From Cytobacillus sp. NJ13 (lineage in GTDB: Bacteria; Bacillota; Bacilli; Bacillales; Cytobacillaceae): 64,000 bases of DNA. The stretch is taken from positions 3,623,501 to 3,687,500 of the forward strand of contig JAUCFP010000006.1 in the NCBI GenBank assembly GCA_030348385.1. Direction: 5' to 3'. The position numbers and the translations under genes are program-made. Positions 43,610 through 52,508 of this stretch are shown here, one piece after another (within the stretch, counting starts at the first letter, position 1; the number at the start of each line of letters is the position of its first letter). The notes below the pieces were generated by a model. It made no database searches and was not told where the DNA came from. It was given only the letters and a program-made list of their open reading frames with translations.

Positions 43610-44413
43610 ATGTTCAGGTTTCGGTTATATTGGACCTTCACAAAGAAGGCCTTTCTTCGATCAGCCGTTTATCGATTTGATGTATGGTCGCGGCTTGGCT
43701 CAAATTTTATATTTCTGCTGATGTGGGGTTCGATTTGGACTGCTTTATATGCCGGGAGGGAAGAAGCTGGCGGCGTCAGTTTTGAGTCCATGCTGACGTA
43801 TATTGTGGTCAGCCAATTTTTATCTGGAGTAAATGGGGCGGGCACCCCGCTGTGGGAAATCCAGGAGAAGGTCCGGACAGGAGATATTTCCCTGGAATTA
43901 ATGAGGCCGTTTGATGTGCCGCTCCGCTATCTTTTTGCCGATTTTGGAAGTGTGGCCTTTTACATACTGACAGCGCTGCTCCCTTTATATACAGTCATGT
44001 TCATTTTTATGGATTTGACATTGCCTTCAGCCTGGGAGACTTGGGCTTTGTTCATCGTATCCGCTTTTATTGGATTCCTGATTCGCTATTGCATTGAAAT
44101 GTCTTTTGGGCTGCTTTCCTTTTTTCTAGTTGAAACGGGCGGCATTGTAGATGTCTTTTACTTTGCCATGTCCCTTCTTTCAGGATCAGTCATTCCGCTG
44201 TGGTTTTTTCCGGGCTGGCTGGAAAAGATGGCGCTTTACTTGCCATTTCAGGGAATCTATTACATACCTAACGCGATTTTTATAGGCAAAATCTCTGGAA
44301 ATCAGATCCTGCTTTCCCTGGGTGTTCAATTATTTTGGGCGGCAGCCAGTTATCTGCTATTAAGGTTTGTCTGGAATCGCGCATCCCAAAAAGTAGTGGT
44401 GCAGGGGGGATAG
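43610..44413 (+). CDS. ABC-2-type permease, first subunit
   Basis: A 267-residue membrane protein with six hydrophobic segments and the ABC-2 block GAGTPLWEIQEKVRTGDISL followed by LMRPFDVPLRYL. It is the first gene of a three-gene ABC exporter (permease, permease, ATPase) that resembles the conserved COG4587-COG3694-COG4586 set of unknown substrate. The ATG at 43610 follows AGGTG by five bases; a GTG at 43604 overlaps it. The second permease begins three bases after the stop. Confidence 0.85.
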   Translation: MFRFRLYWTFTKKAFLRSAVYRFDVWSRLGSNFIFLLMWGSIWTALYAGREEAGGVSFESMLTYIVVSQFLSGVNGAGTPLWEIQEKVRTGDISLELMRPFDVPLRYLFADFGSVAFYILTALLPLYTVMFIFMDLTLPSAWETWALFIVSAFIGFLIRYCIEMSFGLLSFFLVETGGIVDVFYFAMSLLSGSVIPLWFFPGWLEKMALYLPFQGIYYIPNAIFIGKISGNQILLSLGVQLFWAAASYLLLRFVWNRASQKVVVQGG

Positions 44414-44416
44414 AGT

Positions 44417-45223
44417 ATGGGTGTTCTAAAATATTTCGATTTGTACTTTAAGCTCATCTCCGCAGGAGTAAGGGCTCAGCTGCAGTACCGGTTTGCCTTT
44501 GTCATGAGGATTGTCGGGCTCATTACATCCTATACAGGCACTGCTGTCACGATGTGGATCATGCTTTATCAGTTTCAGGAACTGGGCTCATGGACCTTTT
44601 ATGAAATGCTGTTTCTATTTGCTGTCGCTGTTCTATCCTGGGGATTCTGCATCATTCTCTTTTTTCATTTCAGGGGGTTGGACACCTACATTTTAAACGG
44701 CACATTTGACCGCTTTCTTGTCAGGCCGATCAATCCATTTTTTCATTTCATGGCGATGAAGTTTGATGTGGCCTCATTTGGGCAGTTCATCTTCAGTGTC
44801 GGCATTTTTATTTGGGTCAGCTTTGAGCTGCACCTGGATTGGACAATCGGGAAAAGTTTGTTTCTGCTGTTATCTGTGGTTGGGGGCATCCTCATCCAGG
44901 GAGGTCTGCTTGTCATGATTTCTGCCCTCGCATTCTGGACGACGAAATCGGAGCAATTTTACTGGGTGGCCATGTTTCCTGCCCGAAATCTGACCAATTA
45001 TCCTTTGGTCATTTATCCGAAAGCAGTGCAATGGTTTACAGCCTTTGTCGTTCCATTCGGCTTTGTGAACTATTTTCCCGCTGCCGTGCTTCTGGAAAAG
45101 GAAACGCCATTTTTCCCGGAGAATATCGGGTATTTTTCGCCGCTTGTCGGCATCGTCTTTTTTGCCATAGCCTATTATATTTGGATGCTGGGTTTAAAGA
45201 GATATAAGAGTACAGGTTCATGA
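44417..45223 (+). CDS. ABC-2-type permease, second subunit
   Basis: A 268-residue membrane protein with six hydrophobic segments. It has the family block GLDTYILNGTFDRFLVRPIN and FVVPFGFVNYFPAAVLLEKE near the C-terminus. It is paired with the preceding permease, probably as a heterodimer. GGGGGG lies seven bases before the ATG, inside the end of the first gene. The ATPase gene follows after 21 bases. Confidence 0.85.
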   Translation: MGVLKYFDLYFKLISAGVRAQLQYRFAFVMRIVGLITSYTGTAVTMWIMLYQFQELGSWTFYEMLFLFAVAVLSWGFCIILFFHFRGLDTYILNGTFDRFLVRPINPFFHFMAMKFDVASFGQFIFSVGIFIWVSFELHLDWTIGKSLFLLLSVVGGILIQGGLLVMISALAFWTTKSEQFYWVAMFPARNLTNYPLVIYPKAVQWFTAFVVPFGFVNYFPAAVLLEKETPFFPENIGYFSPLVGIVFFAIAYYIWMLGLKRYKSTGS

Positions 45224-45244
45224 CATCGTTTAGGAGGGCTGGAA

Positions 45245-46252
45245 TTGCCGATTATAGAGGTTGAACATCTAATGAAGGACTTTATGATTGCCAAGAGGGA
45301 GACAGGCTTCCTTGGCGCTGTAAAGAGCCTTGTAAAAAGAGAGCATATTAAGAAGGAAGCAGTGAAAGATATCAGCTTTTCGATCGGAGAAGGGGAAATG
45401 GTCGGCTATATCGGACCGAATGGCGCCGGAAAGTCCACCACCATCAAAATGCTGACGGGCATTCTTGTCCCCAGCTCAGGATGTGTGAAGGTAAACGGAA
45501 TCATTCCCTATGAAAACAGGCAGGAAAATGCCAGGAATATCGGAGTGGTTTTCGGCCAGAGAACACAGCTTTGGTGGGATCTGCCTACCATTGAATCGTT
45601 TGAGCTGCTGAAGGAAATCTACCAGGTTTCGGATAAACGGTATAAAGAAAACATGGGCACCTTTACAGAGATTTTGGGACTCGATGAATTCCTGAACACG
45701 CCGGTCCGGCAGCTGTCGCTTGGGCAAAGGATGAGGGCTGATATTGCCGCATCCCTGCTGCATGACCCGCCAATCCTATTTCTTGATGAACCGACGATTG
45801 GCCTGGATGTCGTCGCCAAAGAGAAGATGAGGACCTTTATTAAAGAAATTAATAATGAGCGCAAAATTACCGTCATATTAACCACACATGATATGGAGGA
45901 TATCGAAAAACTCTGTGAGCGGATGATTCTCATTGACCATGGGCAAAAGGTTTACGACGGGGAAATCGCAGTGGTAAAAGAGCGTTTTGGCAAAACGAGA
46001 ACACTCATCGTTGACCTGGAGGAATCATCACACAGCCTCCAGCTTAAGGGTGGAGAGGTGTTTAAAGAAGAAGCAAGCCGCTGCTGGATCCGATTTAACC
46101 GGGATGAAGTGTCAGCCTCGGAATTAATTGCCCAAATTACTGAAACGCATAATATCAAAGATCTGACAGTGGAAGAGCCTGCAATCGAATCGATCATCAG
46201 CCGCATTTATCAGGAGGGCTATCAGGAGCTGCCTGAAACGGTCAAAGTATAA
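45245..46252 (+). CDS. ABC exporter ATP-binding protein
   Basis: A 335-residue ATPase with Walker A GPNGAGKST, signature LSLGQRMRADI, Walker B ILFLDEPTIGLD and switch His in TTHDMED. An extra N-terminal strand region precedes Walker A, and a C-terminal domain of about 90 residues follows, as in the COG4586 subfamily. It energises the two preceding permeases. The TTG start at 45245 has AGGAGGG seven bases upstream. The substrate of this export system is not known. Confidence 0.9.
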   Translation: MPIIEVEHLMKDFMIAKRETGFLGAVKSLVKREHIKKEAVKDISFSIGEGEMVGYIGPNGAGKSTTIKMLTGILVPSSGCVKVNGIIPYENRQENARNIGVVFGQRTQLWWDLPTIESFELLKEIYQVSDKRYKENMGTFTEILGLDEFLNTPVRQLSLGQRMRADIAASLLHDPPILFLDEPTIGLDVVAKEKMRTFIKEINNERKITVILTTHDMEDIEKLCERMILIDHGQKVYDGEIAVVKERFGKTRTLIVDLEESSHSLQLKGGEVFKEEASRCWIRFNRDEVSASELIAQITETHNIKDLTVEEPAIESIISRIYQEGYQELPETVKV

Positions 46253-46334
46253 GTTGCAGCTCCAGAAAAAAATAGGCTCGGCTGATATGTCAATATTTTC
46301 TGAAAAATTGATATAATATATAGAGGTGATCAAA

Positions 46335-46529
46335 TTGATTCTATATTTGCTGGGCTTTTGTGCAGTATTGCTGGGAGCAGGAATGTTTGTGGACTGGTGG
46401 CATAAAAGGCATGGAATTGACGATTTTGACCCTGAGGAAAATGAAAAGCATGTATCTGAGTCAGAGAGAGCCTACATCGAGTCTTATATGCATAACATGA
46501 AAAATGATCATCATAATGGGATGTCATAA
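46335..46529 (+). CDS. Small single-pass membrane protein, unknown
   Basis: A 64-residue protein with one N-terminal membrane segment (ILYLLGFCAVLLGAGMFV), then a polar, His-, Asp- and Glu-rich tail. The TTG at 46335 lies six bases after AGAGGTG; a GTG at 46326 is in the same frame but overlaps that site. A TATAAT box is at about 46314. It follows the ABC exporter operon by 82 bases and probably has its own promoter. No family is recognised. Confidence 0.55.
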   Translation: MILYLLGFCAVLLGAGMFVDWWHKRHGIDDFDPEENEKHVSESERAYIESYMHNMKNDHHNGMS

Positions 46530-46657
46530 GAAAAGCGGAAGCTCCTTGCCCACCCCTCACATCTCGAGGGGGGCAGGCGCTCCTCCTAGAAGCTAACGTT
46601 TTTAGTCGTGCGATGTAAATGCGGTCGATGCGTTCCTTGTGGAGCTATACAGCTATC
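46529..46657 (-). repeat. Dispersed intergenic repeat, copy R5 (inverted)
   Basis: Minus-orientation copy: it begins AGAAAAGCGGAAGC, has the CTCGAGG centre, and carries the middle module in reverse (GCTAACGTTTTTAGTCGTGC, then GATGCGTTCCTTGTGGAGCT). Confidence 0.75.
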
Positions 46658-46685
46658 TAAATTCAGAATATATATTATCTCATAA

Positions 46686-46716
46686 GAAAAGGAGCATGGC
46701 GGGTGCCATGCTCTTT
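46686..46716 (-). terminator. Terminator of the fatty-acid transporter gene
   Basis: GAGCATGGC pairs perfectly with GCCATGCTC around a 4-base loop, with a T-rich minus-strand tail. Confidence 0.85.
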
Positions 46717-46720
46717 ACCT

Positions 46721-48040
46721 TTAGAATATTAAAAAACCTATTGAAATAATCACGCCGCTGACCAGCAGAGTCAGAACGCAGAATCCCATGATGTCTTTTG
46801 CCTTTAATCCTGCAATGGCGAGTGCCGGCAGCGCCCAGAAAGGCTGGATTAAGTTGGTCCAGGCATCACCCCATGCAACCGCCATCGCTGTTTTAGGAAT
46901 GGAAGCTCCCATTGACTGAGCCGCTTCAAGCATAATCGGAGCCTGGACAGCCCACTGGCCACCTCCGGAAGGAACAAAAAAGTTCACAAGCCCCGCGCTT
47001 AAAAACGTGAAGAAATGGAATGTGTAATCATTCGAAATGCTTACAAACGCTTCGGACATAACCGCCGCCAGCCCTGAGGCGGTCATCATGCCCATGATGC
47101 CGGCATAAAACGGAAACTGAATAATGATGCCGCTTGCCCCTTTTACCGCATTCAGGACGGCCTCAAGGAACTGTTTAGGCGTTCCATGGAAAAGGATGCC
47201 CAGGAACAGGAATAAGAAATTCACGATATCAAGGTTCAGGTTAAACCCCTTTGTAGCGAAATAATAAAATAAGAATACAAGCCCAAGGATCCCGGCCAGA
47301 AATGAGATGATGCGGCTGTTTTCCAGGCGTTCGGCAGGTGTCATCGCCCCTTTTTCAAGTGAAGCTGCCTGGATGTCTTCTTGAAGAAGAGCAGGATCGA
47401 CCACAATGGTCTCCTCTTTCGACGGCATCATAAAGCGGTTTACAAAAGGCAAAACCAATAATAGTGCGACGACAATAAAAATATTGAAGCCGGCAAAAAT
47501 GGTCTGGTCAGTAGAGATGACGCCAATCATATCTTCTGAAAAGTGTCCAGGTGTAGCAATGGTCAATGGAATCGAACCGGAAATTCCCCCGTGCCAGACA
47601 ACGAAACCTGAGTAAGCGCTTGCAATCAACAGGCGATAATCCACATTTTTTACTTTTTTGGCAAGCTCTTTAGCAAATAAGGCGCCGATCACGAGACCGA
47701 ATCCCCAGTTAATTAAGCTTGCAATCATTGATACGAATGACACAATAAGGATGGCCTGTCCGGGTGACTTGGCTAATGATGCCATTGCACCTAACCCTTT
47801 TTTAAAGATCGTGCTGCTGGCCAATACATGACCTGTGACTAAAACCAGCACCATCTGCATGGAAAAAGTCAAGAGGCCCCAAAACCCATTTCCCCAATGC
47901 TGAACCATTTGGTAAGGTCCATTATCTGTGAAAATCAAACCTAATCCAAACACAACGAAGGTTAGGATAATGACAAATAAAAATGGATCAGGCAAATACC
48001 GCTGCATGATGCGGTTAAAGAAAGATACCAGTACTTTCAT
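46721..48040 (-). CDS. Short-chain fatty acid transporter (AtoE family)
   Basis: A 439-residue membrane protein with about eleven hydrophobic segments. Family blocks include MQRYLPDPFLFVIILTFVVF at the start, SLINWGFGLVIGALFAKELA, and GGGQWAVQAPIMLEAAQSMG, which is characteristic of AtoE. It is expected to import short-chain acids such as acetoacetate or butyrate. GGGGG lies before the ATG. It stands alone. No acetoacetate-degrading genes are next to it, so the substrate is open. Confidence 0.88.
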   Translation of the reverse strand: MKVLVSFFNRIMQRYLPDPFLFVIILTFVVFGLGLIFTDNGPYQMVQHWGNGFWGLLTFSMQMVLVLVTGHVLASSTIFKKGLGAMASLAKSPGQAILIVSFVSMIASLINWGFGLVIGALFAKELAKKVKNVDYRLLIASAYSGFVVWHGGISGSIPLTIATPGHFSEDMIGVISTDQTIFAGFNIFIVVALLLVLPFVNRFMMPSKEETIVVDPALLQEDIQAASLEKGAMTPAERLENSRIISFLAGILGLVFLFYYFATKGFNLNLDIVNFLFLFLGILFHGTPKQFLEAVLNAVKGASGIIIQFPFYAGIMGMMTASGLAAVMSEAFVSISNDYTFHFFTFLSAGLVNFFVPSGGGQWAVQAPIMLEAAQSMGASIPKTAMAVAWGDAWTNLIQPFWALPALAIAGLKAKDIMGFCVLTLLVSGVIISIGFLIF

Positions 48041-48183
48041 GATGCAACCCCCAATTTTAATTATTAACCTACTTAATATTTTCTGTAAAATTCTATCTAT
48101 TCCTTCTTTTCTGACAAAATTCTTGTCTAAAATGCTTCTGCCACTTAAATTAGGAGAGAAAACATCGAAAGGAGACTGGAGAT

Positions 48184-48672
48184 ATGGACGTTAAAATAGT
48201 GAAAGCTGAATGGAAAGACCGGGATATTGTAAGAAACATGTATGCTTTCTATCTGCACGATTTAACAAAATACACTGATGCATTGGAAGCAAATGAAGAA
48301 GGCACATTCGAATTTGACGCCTTTTCATTAATCTGGGACAAAGAAGGCATAGAACCTTACCTCATTAAAGCTGATGGCAAACTGGCAGGATTCCTGCTGC
48401 TTCTGCGTGCTCCCTTTTTAAAAAAAGCAGATTACTGCATCAATGACTTTTTCCTGTATAACTCATTCAGGGGGAAAAAAGTGGGGCAAGCTGCTATTGA
48501 TCTATTATTTAGCGAATATAAGGGCACCTACTATATAGAGCAGTTAAAACGAAATGAGCCTGCTGTCCGCTTTTGGAAAAAGGTGTATCGCTATTATCAG
48601 TTTGATGTTGACGAGACCTCGAGAATGGAAGATGGAGAAGAATGTGTGGGGCAGCTGGTGAAAGTGGAATGA
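48184..48672 (+). CDS. GNAT-family N-acetyltransferase
   Basis: A 162-residue acetyl-CoA-dependent acetyltransferase. The fold is visible from KIVKAEWKDRDIVRNMYAFY at the start, the strand KLAGFLLLLRAP, and the acetyl-CoA loop FRGKKVGQAAIDLLFSEYKG (R/Q-x-x-G-x-G/A type). The substrate is unknown. AAAGGAGA precedes the ATG. It is transcribed alone, and a 52-bp repeat array follows within 50 bases of the stop. Confidence 0.85.
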   Translation: MDVKIVKAEWKDRDIVRNMYAFYLHDLTKYTDALEANEEGTFEFDAFSLIWDKEGIEPYLIKADGKLAGFLLLLRAPFLKKADYCINDFFLYNSFRGKKVGQAAIDLLFSEYKGTYYIEQLKRNEPAVRFWKKVYRYYQFDVDETSRMEDGEECVGQLVKVE

Positions 48673-48989
48673 TAAATTAACTGGACCCGGTGCTTCTCTG
48701 AGAGTTTGAACCGGGTGCTTCTTCGGATAGGTTAAGTGGAGATCTAGAAGGGCGAGTCCGAACCCGGCACTCATTCGGACAGAAAAAGGAGAAATCGAAG
48801 AGTCAGAGTCCGAACCCGGCACTCATTCGGACAGAAAAGGAAAAAATCGAAGAGTCAGAGTCCGAACCCGGTGCTCATTCGAACAGAAAAAGGAGAAATC
48901 GAAGAGCCAGAGTCCGAACCCGGCACTCATTCGGACATAAAAAGGAGAAATTGAAGAGTCAGAGTCCGAACCCGGCACTCATTCGGACA
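48673..48989 (+). repeat. 52-bp tandem array, second locus
   Basis: TTCGGAC-type cores at 48722, 48774, 48826, 48878, 48930 and 48982, each 52 bp apart. The one at 48878 has one change (TTCGAACA), and a degenerate unit precedes 48722. GTCCGAA-N11-TTCGGAC hairpins recur as in the array at 15058, but the loop (CCCGGCACTCA) and the 27-base spacer differ. It fills the gap between the GNAT and AlkD-like genes. Confidence 0.93.
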
Positions 48990-49030
48990 GAAAAACATAA
49001 CCCCAAATTGATGCAAAAAGGAGAGTTGGT

Positions 49031-49621
49031 ATGGATATTCGTTTATTAATAGAGCTTTTTGAAAAAAACAAAGATGCAGAAAAAGCAACCCCCATGCAAA
49101 ACTATTTGAAAAACCACTTTCCTTTCCTGGGAATTAAGGCACCTGAAAGAATAGCCCTTTTAAAAGAATTCTTCAAAAAGACAGGCCTGCTGAAGCAGGA
49201 ATTTAATCCGGATTTTGTGGAAGCCTTATGGGACATGGAGGAGCGTGAATACCAGGCTGCCGCCCTCGATTACATTGCAAAATTCACCAGGAAACTGGAC
49301 AAAAGCCATCTGGCATTAGTCGAAAAGCTGATCACAACAAAGTCCTGGTGGGATACCGTTGACATGTTGGCCACCCATGCAGTGGGCTCCATTGCGGCCA
49401 AAAATCCGGAAGTGATCCCTGAAAAAATAGAGGGATGGGCAACCAGTGAAAACATGTGGCTGCGCAGGACCTCCATCCTCTTTCAGCTAAAATACAAAAC
49501 CCGCACAGATGAAGACCTGCTATACTGCTACATCCTGCTAAACAATGACAGCAAAGAATTCTTCATTCAAAAAGCCATTGGCTGGGCGCTCAGGGAATAC
49601 TCAAAAACAAATCCTGAGTAA
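49031..49621 (+). CDS. DNA alkylation repair protein (AlkD-like), C-terminus cut by a stop
   Basis: HEAT-like-repeat DNA glycosylase family that removes bulky or N-alkylated bases. The 196 residues contain the family blocks ATPMQNYLKNHFPFLGIKAP, WDTVDMLATHAVG and IQKAIGWALREYSKTNPE. A TAA follows immediately, yet the same frame continues with family-like sequence (VKRFIESNTLARLSIREGSK) for 23 more codons to 49693. The family usually reads on through this point, so the last helix seems lost by a nonsense change. The catalytic Trp/Asp region is upstream and intact, so activity is possible. GGAG precedes the ATG. Confidence 0.82.
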   Translation: MDIRLLIELFEKNKDAEKATPMQNYLKNHFPFLGIKAPERIALLKEFFKKTGLLKQEFNPDFVEALWDMEEREYQAAALDYIAKFTRKLDKSHLALVEKLITTKSWWDTVDMLATHAVGSIAAKNPEVIPEKIEGWATSENMWLRRTSILFQLKYKTRTDEDLLYCYILLNNDSKEFFIQKAIGWALREYSKTNPE

Positions 49622-49796
49622 GTTAAAAGATTTATTGAATCAAACACACTTGCCAGGCTAAGCATTAGGGAAGGGAGTAAGTATATTGGTTAGATTCTTA
49701 TGAGGAAGAGCAATTATTTAAAATAACCCAAAGAACATGATAGAATGGCAAATAAGTTTTTCAGTAAAAATACTACAGCCAGAAGGTGAAATTTAA

Positions 49797-50654
49797 ATGA
49801 TCAAATGCATTGCCAGTGATATGGACGGAACGCTATTAACCGCCACACAGAAAATCACGCCTGAAAATATCGAAGCCATTAAAACAGCACAGGAAAAAGG
49901 AGTCGAAGTAGTCATCGCAACCGGGCGCTCCTACTTCGAAGCAAGCTTCGTCCTCGATGAAGCCGGCATCTCCTGCCCGATTATTTGCGCAAATGGAGCA
50001 GAAGTAAGGGCTGCAGATGGAAAAGTCGTATCCTCCAACCCGCTCGAAAAGGACCTGGCTAAAAAAGCCGCCTATATCCTTGTGCAGAACAACGTTTATT
50101 TCGAGGTATACACAAACCAGGGTACATATACCATTGATGAAGACCGCGGCGTTTCCATCATTGTCGACATCTTTTTAAGCGGAAATCCTGAAGCGGATAT
50201 TGATGAAGTGACAAAAGCTGCAGAAGAACGCTTTACAAAAGGGCTGGTGCGAAAAGTGAACAGCTATGACGAGCTTTTCAATAGTGACGAGCACCAAATA
50301 TACAAGCTGCTGGCCTTCTCCTTCGAACCCGATTTTCTCGTATCCGCTAAAGAAGACTTGCTTAAGCTTGAAGGCATGGCCGTAAGTTCATCAGGGGATG
50401 AGAACCTGGAGCTGACAAGTGTGAACGCCCAAAAGGGGATTGCCCTTGAAGCTTTTGTAAAAGAAAAAGGCATTTCACTTCTGGAAACAATGGCAATTGG
50501 CGATAATTATAATGATTTGTCTATGTTCAAACGCGCAGGAAGATCCGTTGCCATGGGCAATGCCGATGACATCATTAAAGCACAATGTGATGCGGTGACC
50601 TCTGCAAATGAAGACAGCGGTGTAGCCAAGGCAATCCGGGAAGTCCTGAAGTAA
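49797..50654 (+). CDS. Cof-type HAD-IIB phosphatase
   Basis: A 285-residue haloacid dehalogenase-type hydrolase with the catalytic DMDGTLL (Asp8 nucleophile, Asp10), motif II ATGRSYFEA, motif III Lys in NAQKGIALEAFV and motif IV AIGDNYNDLSMF. The IIB cap lies between. Members dephosphorylate sugar phosphates, flavin precursors or pyridoxal phosphate; the substrate here is unknown. AAGGTG precedes the ATG. The next gene begins 24 bases later, so they may be co-transcribed. Confidence 0.9.
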   Translation: MIKCIASDMDGTLLTATQKITPENIEAIKTAQEKGVEVVIATGRSYFEASFVLDEAGISCPIICANGAEVRAADGKVVSSNPLEKDLAKKAAYILVQNNVYFEVYTNQGTYTIDEDRGVSIIVDIFLSGNPEADIDEVTKAAEERFTKGLVRKVNSYDELFNSDEHQIYKLLAFSFEPDFLVSAKEDLLKLEGMAVSSSGDENLELTSVNAQKGIALEAFVKEKGISLLETMAIGDNYNDLSMFKRAGRSVAMGNADDIIKAQCDAVTSANEDSGVAKAIREVLK

Positions 50655-50678
50655 AATTTCAAGGGGGATGAAAGCTGG

Positions 50679-51764
50679 ATGAATAAGGTGTTAGGTGCAG
50701 GGTTGCTGGTTTTTGGTCTGCTGGCTGGATGCTCAAGTACCGGCGGGAATAATAGCGGGAAACAAGCAGAGGATCAGGAGGCCAGCCTTCCTGCCGGTCA
50801 AGAGCCGGAAATACTGGCAGATGAGCTTGATATTCCCTGGTCCATTGCCAAAACAGGCGAAACCTTTTACATGACGGAAAGACAGGGTAGCATTGTAAAA
50901 GTAGAGGATGGCAAGAAAGAACGTCAAAAGGTTGAACTTACGAAAAAGCTTTCTACTGCTTCCGAAGCTGGCTTGCTTGGATTTGTGCTGGCACCTGATT
51001 TTTCACAATCAAACGAAGCATATGCCTATTACACCTATGAAAACACCACCGGCCAGTTTAACCGCATTGTGATCCTCAAGCTTCTAAATGGAACTTGGAA
51101 AGAGGAGAATATATTACTCGATAAAATCCCAAGCGGGCAGTTTCACCACGGAGGCCGTCTTGAAATTGGCCCTGACGGGAAGCTTTATGCTACGGCCGGC
51201 GATGCTGCGGCCGACCCGGAAATTGCCCAGGATGTGAATTCACTGGGAGGCAAAATACTAAGAATGAATCTGGATGGCAGCGTACCGGAGGACAATCCTT
51301 TCAGCGGATCCTATGTTTATAGCTACGGACACCGCAATCCGCAGGGGCTGGCATGGGCTGAGGATGGGACTTTATATGAAAGTGAGCACGGCCCATCGGC
51401 CAATGATGAAATCAATAAAATCCTTCCCGGAAAAAATTACGGGTGGCCCGTTATAAGAGGGACCGAAAAGAAGGAAGGCATGGAATCACCGCTGTTTACC
51501 TCCGGTGATGACGAAACCTGGGCTCCTTCCGGGATGGCCTACCATGGCGGGAAGCTTTACACCGCAGCCTTAAGGGGCAGTGCGGTTCTTGAGTTTGACC
51601 TGGAAACAAAGAATGTCAGGAAAATTGTTTCTGACTTAGGCAGAATCCGGGACATTTTTATTGAAGGCGATGTGCTATATTTTATCAGCAACAATACGGA
51701 CGGACGCGGCAATCCGCTTGATAAGGATGACAAACTCTATCAAATTCCGCTTTCGGATATATAA
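50679..51764 (+). CDS. Lipoprotein PQQ-type aldose sugar dehydrogenase (YliI-like)
   Basis: A 361-residue six-bladed propeller protein anchored by a lipoprotein signal (LLAGC, Cys18). It has the soluble aldose dehydrogenase/GSDH blocks ADELDIPWSIAKTGETFYMT, QFHHGGRLEIGPDGKLYATA, SYGHRNPQGLAWAEDGTLYE and GPSANDEINKILPGKNYGWP. Relatives bind PQQ, though Bacillus seldom makes PQQ, so the true cofactor or activity is uncertain. It shares a bidirectional terminator with the convergent TetR gene. Confidence 0.85.
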   Translation: MNKVLGAGLLVFGLLAGCSSTGGNNSGKQAEDQEASLPAGQEPEILADELDIPWSIAKTGETFYMTERQGSIVKVEDGKKERQKVELTKKLSTASEAGLLGFVLAPDFSQSNEAYAYYTYENTTGQFNRIVILKLLNGTWKEENILLDKIPSGQFHHGGRLEIGPDGKLYATAGDAAADPEIAQDVNSLGGKILRMNLDGSVPEDNPFSGSYVYSYGHRNPQGLAWAEDGTLYESEHGPSANDEINKILPGKNYGWPVIRGTEKKEGMESPLFTSGDDETWAPSGMAYHGGKLYTAALRGSAVLEFDLETKNVRKIVSDLGRIRDIFIEGDVLYFISNNTDGRGNPLDKDDKLYQIPLSDI

Positions 51765-51765
51765 A

Positions 51766-51791
51766 AAAGCCTGGCAGCTGTGCCAGGCTTT
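51766..51791. terminator. Bidirectional terminator
   Basis: AAAGCCTGGCA pairs perfectly with TGCCAGGCTTT around a 4-base loop, between two convergent genes. Confidence 0.9.
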
Positions 51792-52440
51792 AGTCTTTAG
51801 CTGAAAGTCCATGCATGATGAATTGAATGGTCAGATCGATTTCCTTTTCATCATCCCAGTCGGCTTCAGGCAATATTAAATATCTCGCGATTAAAAAGCC
51901 AAATATCGATGTAAAGGTCATTCTGACTACACTATAGGCTGGGATACCAATAATCTGGCCTTTTTTCTGATAAAATTCAGCCAAATTAACAAAGCGTTCG
52001 AATACTTTAATCGCAATATGCTCTTTAAACTGTTCCTTGAGTTCAGGGTGAAACGGAATTTCCTGAATCAGGATCCTAATAAGAGGCATATTGTTTTTCA
52101 GAAACGCTATACGGTTTTCCATCATGGCTCTTAAAAAATCTTCAAAGCGTTCGTATTTATGATCAATTACTTTGTACAGATCCTTGATGACAAAGGGAGC
52201 AATCAGCTTTGCCATCATTGGGGAAACAATCCCCATCAGCAAATCCTTTTTCGTTTTATAATGCCTAAAGATGGTTCCTTCTGCTACTCCTGCCTTCTTG
52301 GCAATTTCGCTTGTCGAGGTGGCTGCATAGCCTTTCTCGGAAAACGATTCAATCGCAGCCATGATAATTTTCTTCTGTTTCTCCGTAAGACCTTCTTCTT
52401 CCTGAAATAACTCTTCTAAAATGGAATCCTGCTCTGGCAT
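51790..52440 (-). CDS. TetR/AcrR-family regulator of the ABC exporter
   Basis: A 216-residue repressor. The TetR helix-turn-helix lies at about residues 19-64 (IIMAAIESFSEKGYAATSTS, then KKAGVAEGTIFRHYKTKKDL), followed by an all-helical ligand domain. It is the last gene of a three-gene minus-strand unit (ATPase, permease, TetR; 68 bases after the permease). Two identical palindromes (TGAGTAATCACTCA) precede the ATPase gene, so it probably represses its own operon and responds to an exported compound. AAAGGAG precedes the ATG. Confidence 0.9.
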   Translation of the reverse strand: MPEQDSILEELFQEEEGLTEKQKKIIMAAIESFSEKGYAATSTSEIAKKAGVAEGTIFRHYKTKKDLLMGIVSPMMAKLIAPFVIKDLYKVIDHKYERFEDFLRAMMENRIAFLKNNMPLIRILIQEIPFHPELKEQFKEHIAIKVFERFVNLAEFYQKKGQIIGIPAYSVVRMTFTSIFGFLIARYLILPEADWDDEKEIDLTIQFIMHGLSAKD

Positions 52441-52508
52441 GGTAAACTCCTTTATACGTACAAAATCTATGCCTTTATTATAAAGGAATGAAAATGCAAA
52501 AAGAAATT

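Noticed and set aside
49619..49621. Stop-codon recoding in the AlkD-like gene
   Set aside because: The codon is TAA, which is not used for selenocysteine, and no hairpin or slippery sequence follows. Simple truncation is the better reading.
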